Part shown: piece after piece, positions 63,522 to 64,000 of the stretch | Position numbering within the stretch: position 1 is the stretch's first letter | Layout of the letters: every line of letters begins with the position of its first letter | Program-made: the position numbers and the translations under genes | Assembly: GCF_003050835.1 (NCBI RefSeq) | Contig: NZ_QAOJ01000005.1 | Coordinates: 62,001 to 126,000 of the forward strand | DNA: 64,000 nt | DNA from: Pseudomonas sp. GV071 | Lineage (GTDB): Bacteria; Pseudomonadota; Gammaproteobacteria; Pseudomonadales; Pseudomonadaceae | Direction of reading: 5' to 3' | Notes under the pieces: model-generated | What the model was told of the DNA's origin: nothing | Seen by the model: the letters and a program-made list of their open reading frames with translations, nothing else | Database searches by the model: none

Positions 63522-64000
63522 TCAGCTGCTTTTGTCGGGGACGGCAATGATCCGCCAGTCATCGCCAACTGCGCGCATCTCGGTGATTTTCAACGGCGTT
63601 GCCTCGGCCATCCGCGCCAGCGGCATGTCCAGCAACGGCCGGGCGCTGGAGCCGAGGAACTTGGCGGCGACAAACAGCTGGTACTCATCCACCAGGCCCA
63701 AGCGAGCAAAGGCTCCGGCCAGACGCGGCCCTGCCTCCACCAGCACTTCGTTGACGCCCTGGCTGGCCAGCTCGGCGAGCAGCTTGCGCAGGTCGACATG
63801 GCCGTTGCTGCCAGGAATCGCCAGCAGCGTGTGGCCTTCTTCGAGGAAACGATCACGCGCCGAGGCGGCCGCGCAGGTGGCGACCAGCGCCGCACCAGCT
63901 TGGTAGAACGGCGCACTGAGCGGCACCCGCAAGCGGCCGTCGACCAGCACGCGCAGTGGCGGGCGGGTCATGGCCAGGGCGGTGAGTTCGGCGTTCAAGC
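63522..64000 (-). CDS. ribD: riboflavin biosynthesis protein RibD, C-terminal part (cut by the window end)
   Basis: The visible 158 residues are the reductase domain of the bifunctional deaminase/reductase RibD. They include LRVLVDGRLRVPLSAPFYQ and the NADPH-binding VNEVLVEAGPRLAGAFARLG. The N-terminal deaminase domain and the start lie outside the window. It is upstream of the FMN riboswitch, so it is not itself controlled by that copy. Confidence 0.93.
   Translation of the reverse strand, partial: LNAELTALAMTRPPLRVLVDGRLRVPLSAPFYQAGAALVATCAAASARDRFLEEGHTLLAIPGSNGHVDLRKLLAELASQGVNEVLVEAGPRLAGAFARLGLVDEYQLFVAAKFLGSSARPLLDMPLARMAEATPLKITEMRAVGDDWRIIAVPDKSS

Overview
The window is chromosomal DNA from a gamma-proteobacterium of the genus Pseudomonas. 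This is supported by the gene order hslU–DUF971–phaC1ZC2DFI–ubiEJB–hisIE–tatABC, by class II PHA synthases, by Pseudomonas-type pca and hut genes with recognisable operators, and by several families of Pseudomonas-style extragenic palindromes. The DNA is GC-rich and densely coding. I see no rRNA, tRNA, insertion sequence, prophage or CRISPR array. I cannot name the species from this window.

Layout. 1–1836: the end of hslV, hslU and a DUF971 gene. 2108–9473: a complete medium-chain-length polyhydroxyalkanoate locus, with phaC1-phaZ-phaC2-phaD on + converging on phaF-phaI on −, plus a small PHA-system protein. 9624–15647: ubiE-ubiJ-ubiB, hisI-hisE and tatA-tatB-tatC-rsmE, with several start/stop overlaps. 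15743–20977: accessory genes (an HxlR regulator divergent from an SDR/isomerase pair, an AraC regulator divergent from a MaoC protein, a MazG-like protein, cmoM). 21013–27520: envelope lipoproteins, GNAT, a diguanylate cyclase, dtd-pip. 27546–31543: histidine catabolism (hutU-hutI-hutG) behind a HutC-type operator. 31674–33779: GST, LysR and a small secreted protein. 33851–40135: protocatechuate genes (pcaK, pcaR, zapE, pcaG, pcaH, pcaQ) with PcaR- and PcaQ-like operators. 40276–48184: xseB-ispA and dxs, separated by a 1095-residue single-chain acyl-CoA carboxylase plus an epoxide hydrolase. 48233–55300: hemN, an unusual chemoreceptor, a cobalamin riboswitch with btuB, and a BtuF-like protein. 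55300–64000: a long minus-strand run, in transcription order ribD–FMN riboswitch–ribC–ribBA–ribH–nusB–thiL–pgpA–(solute-binding protein–aspartic protease–class A beta-lactamase)–ribA–membrane protein–btuF-like.

How the genes work together. PhaC1/C2 polymerise hydroxyacyl-CoA, PhaZ depolymerises the polymer, PhaF/PhaI coat granules and PhaD controls the locus. PcaK imports and PcaGH cleave aromatic substrates under PcaR and PcaQ. Dxs and IspA feed isoprenoid synthesis, and UbiE/J/B use the prenyl product in ubiquinone synthesis. TatABC could export the window's own beta-lactamase, whose signal peptide has twin arginines. BtuB and the BtuF-like protein serve B12 uptake.

Most of the window is ordinary core genome. 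The points most worth a second look are the carboxylase/epoxide hydrolase block between ispA and dxs, the beta-lactamase module inside the riboflavin gene run, the twin HxlR operators, the chemoreceptor with no N-terminal membrane anchor, the Shine-Dalgarno-hiding hairpin in front of btuB, and the near-perfect PcaQ, PcaR and HutC operator matches. I did not find a clearly new defence or mobile system.
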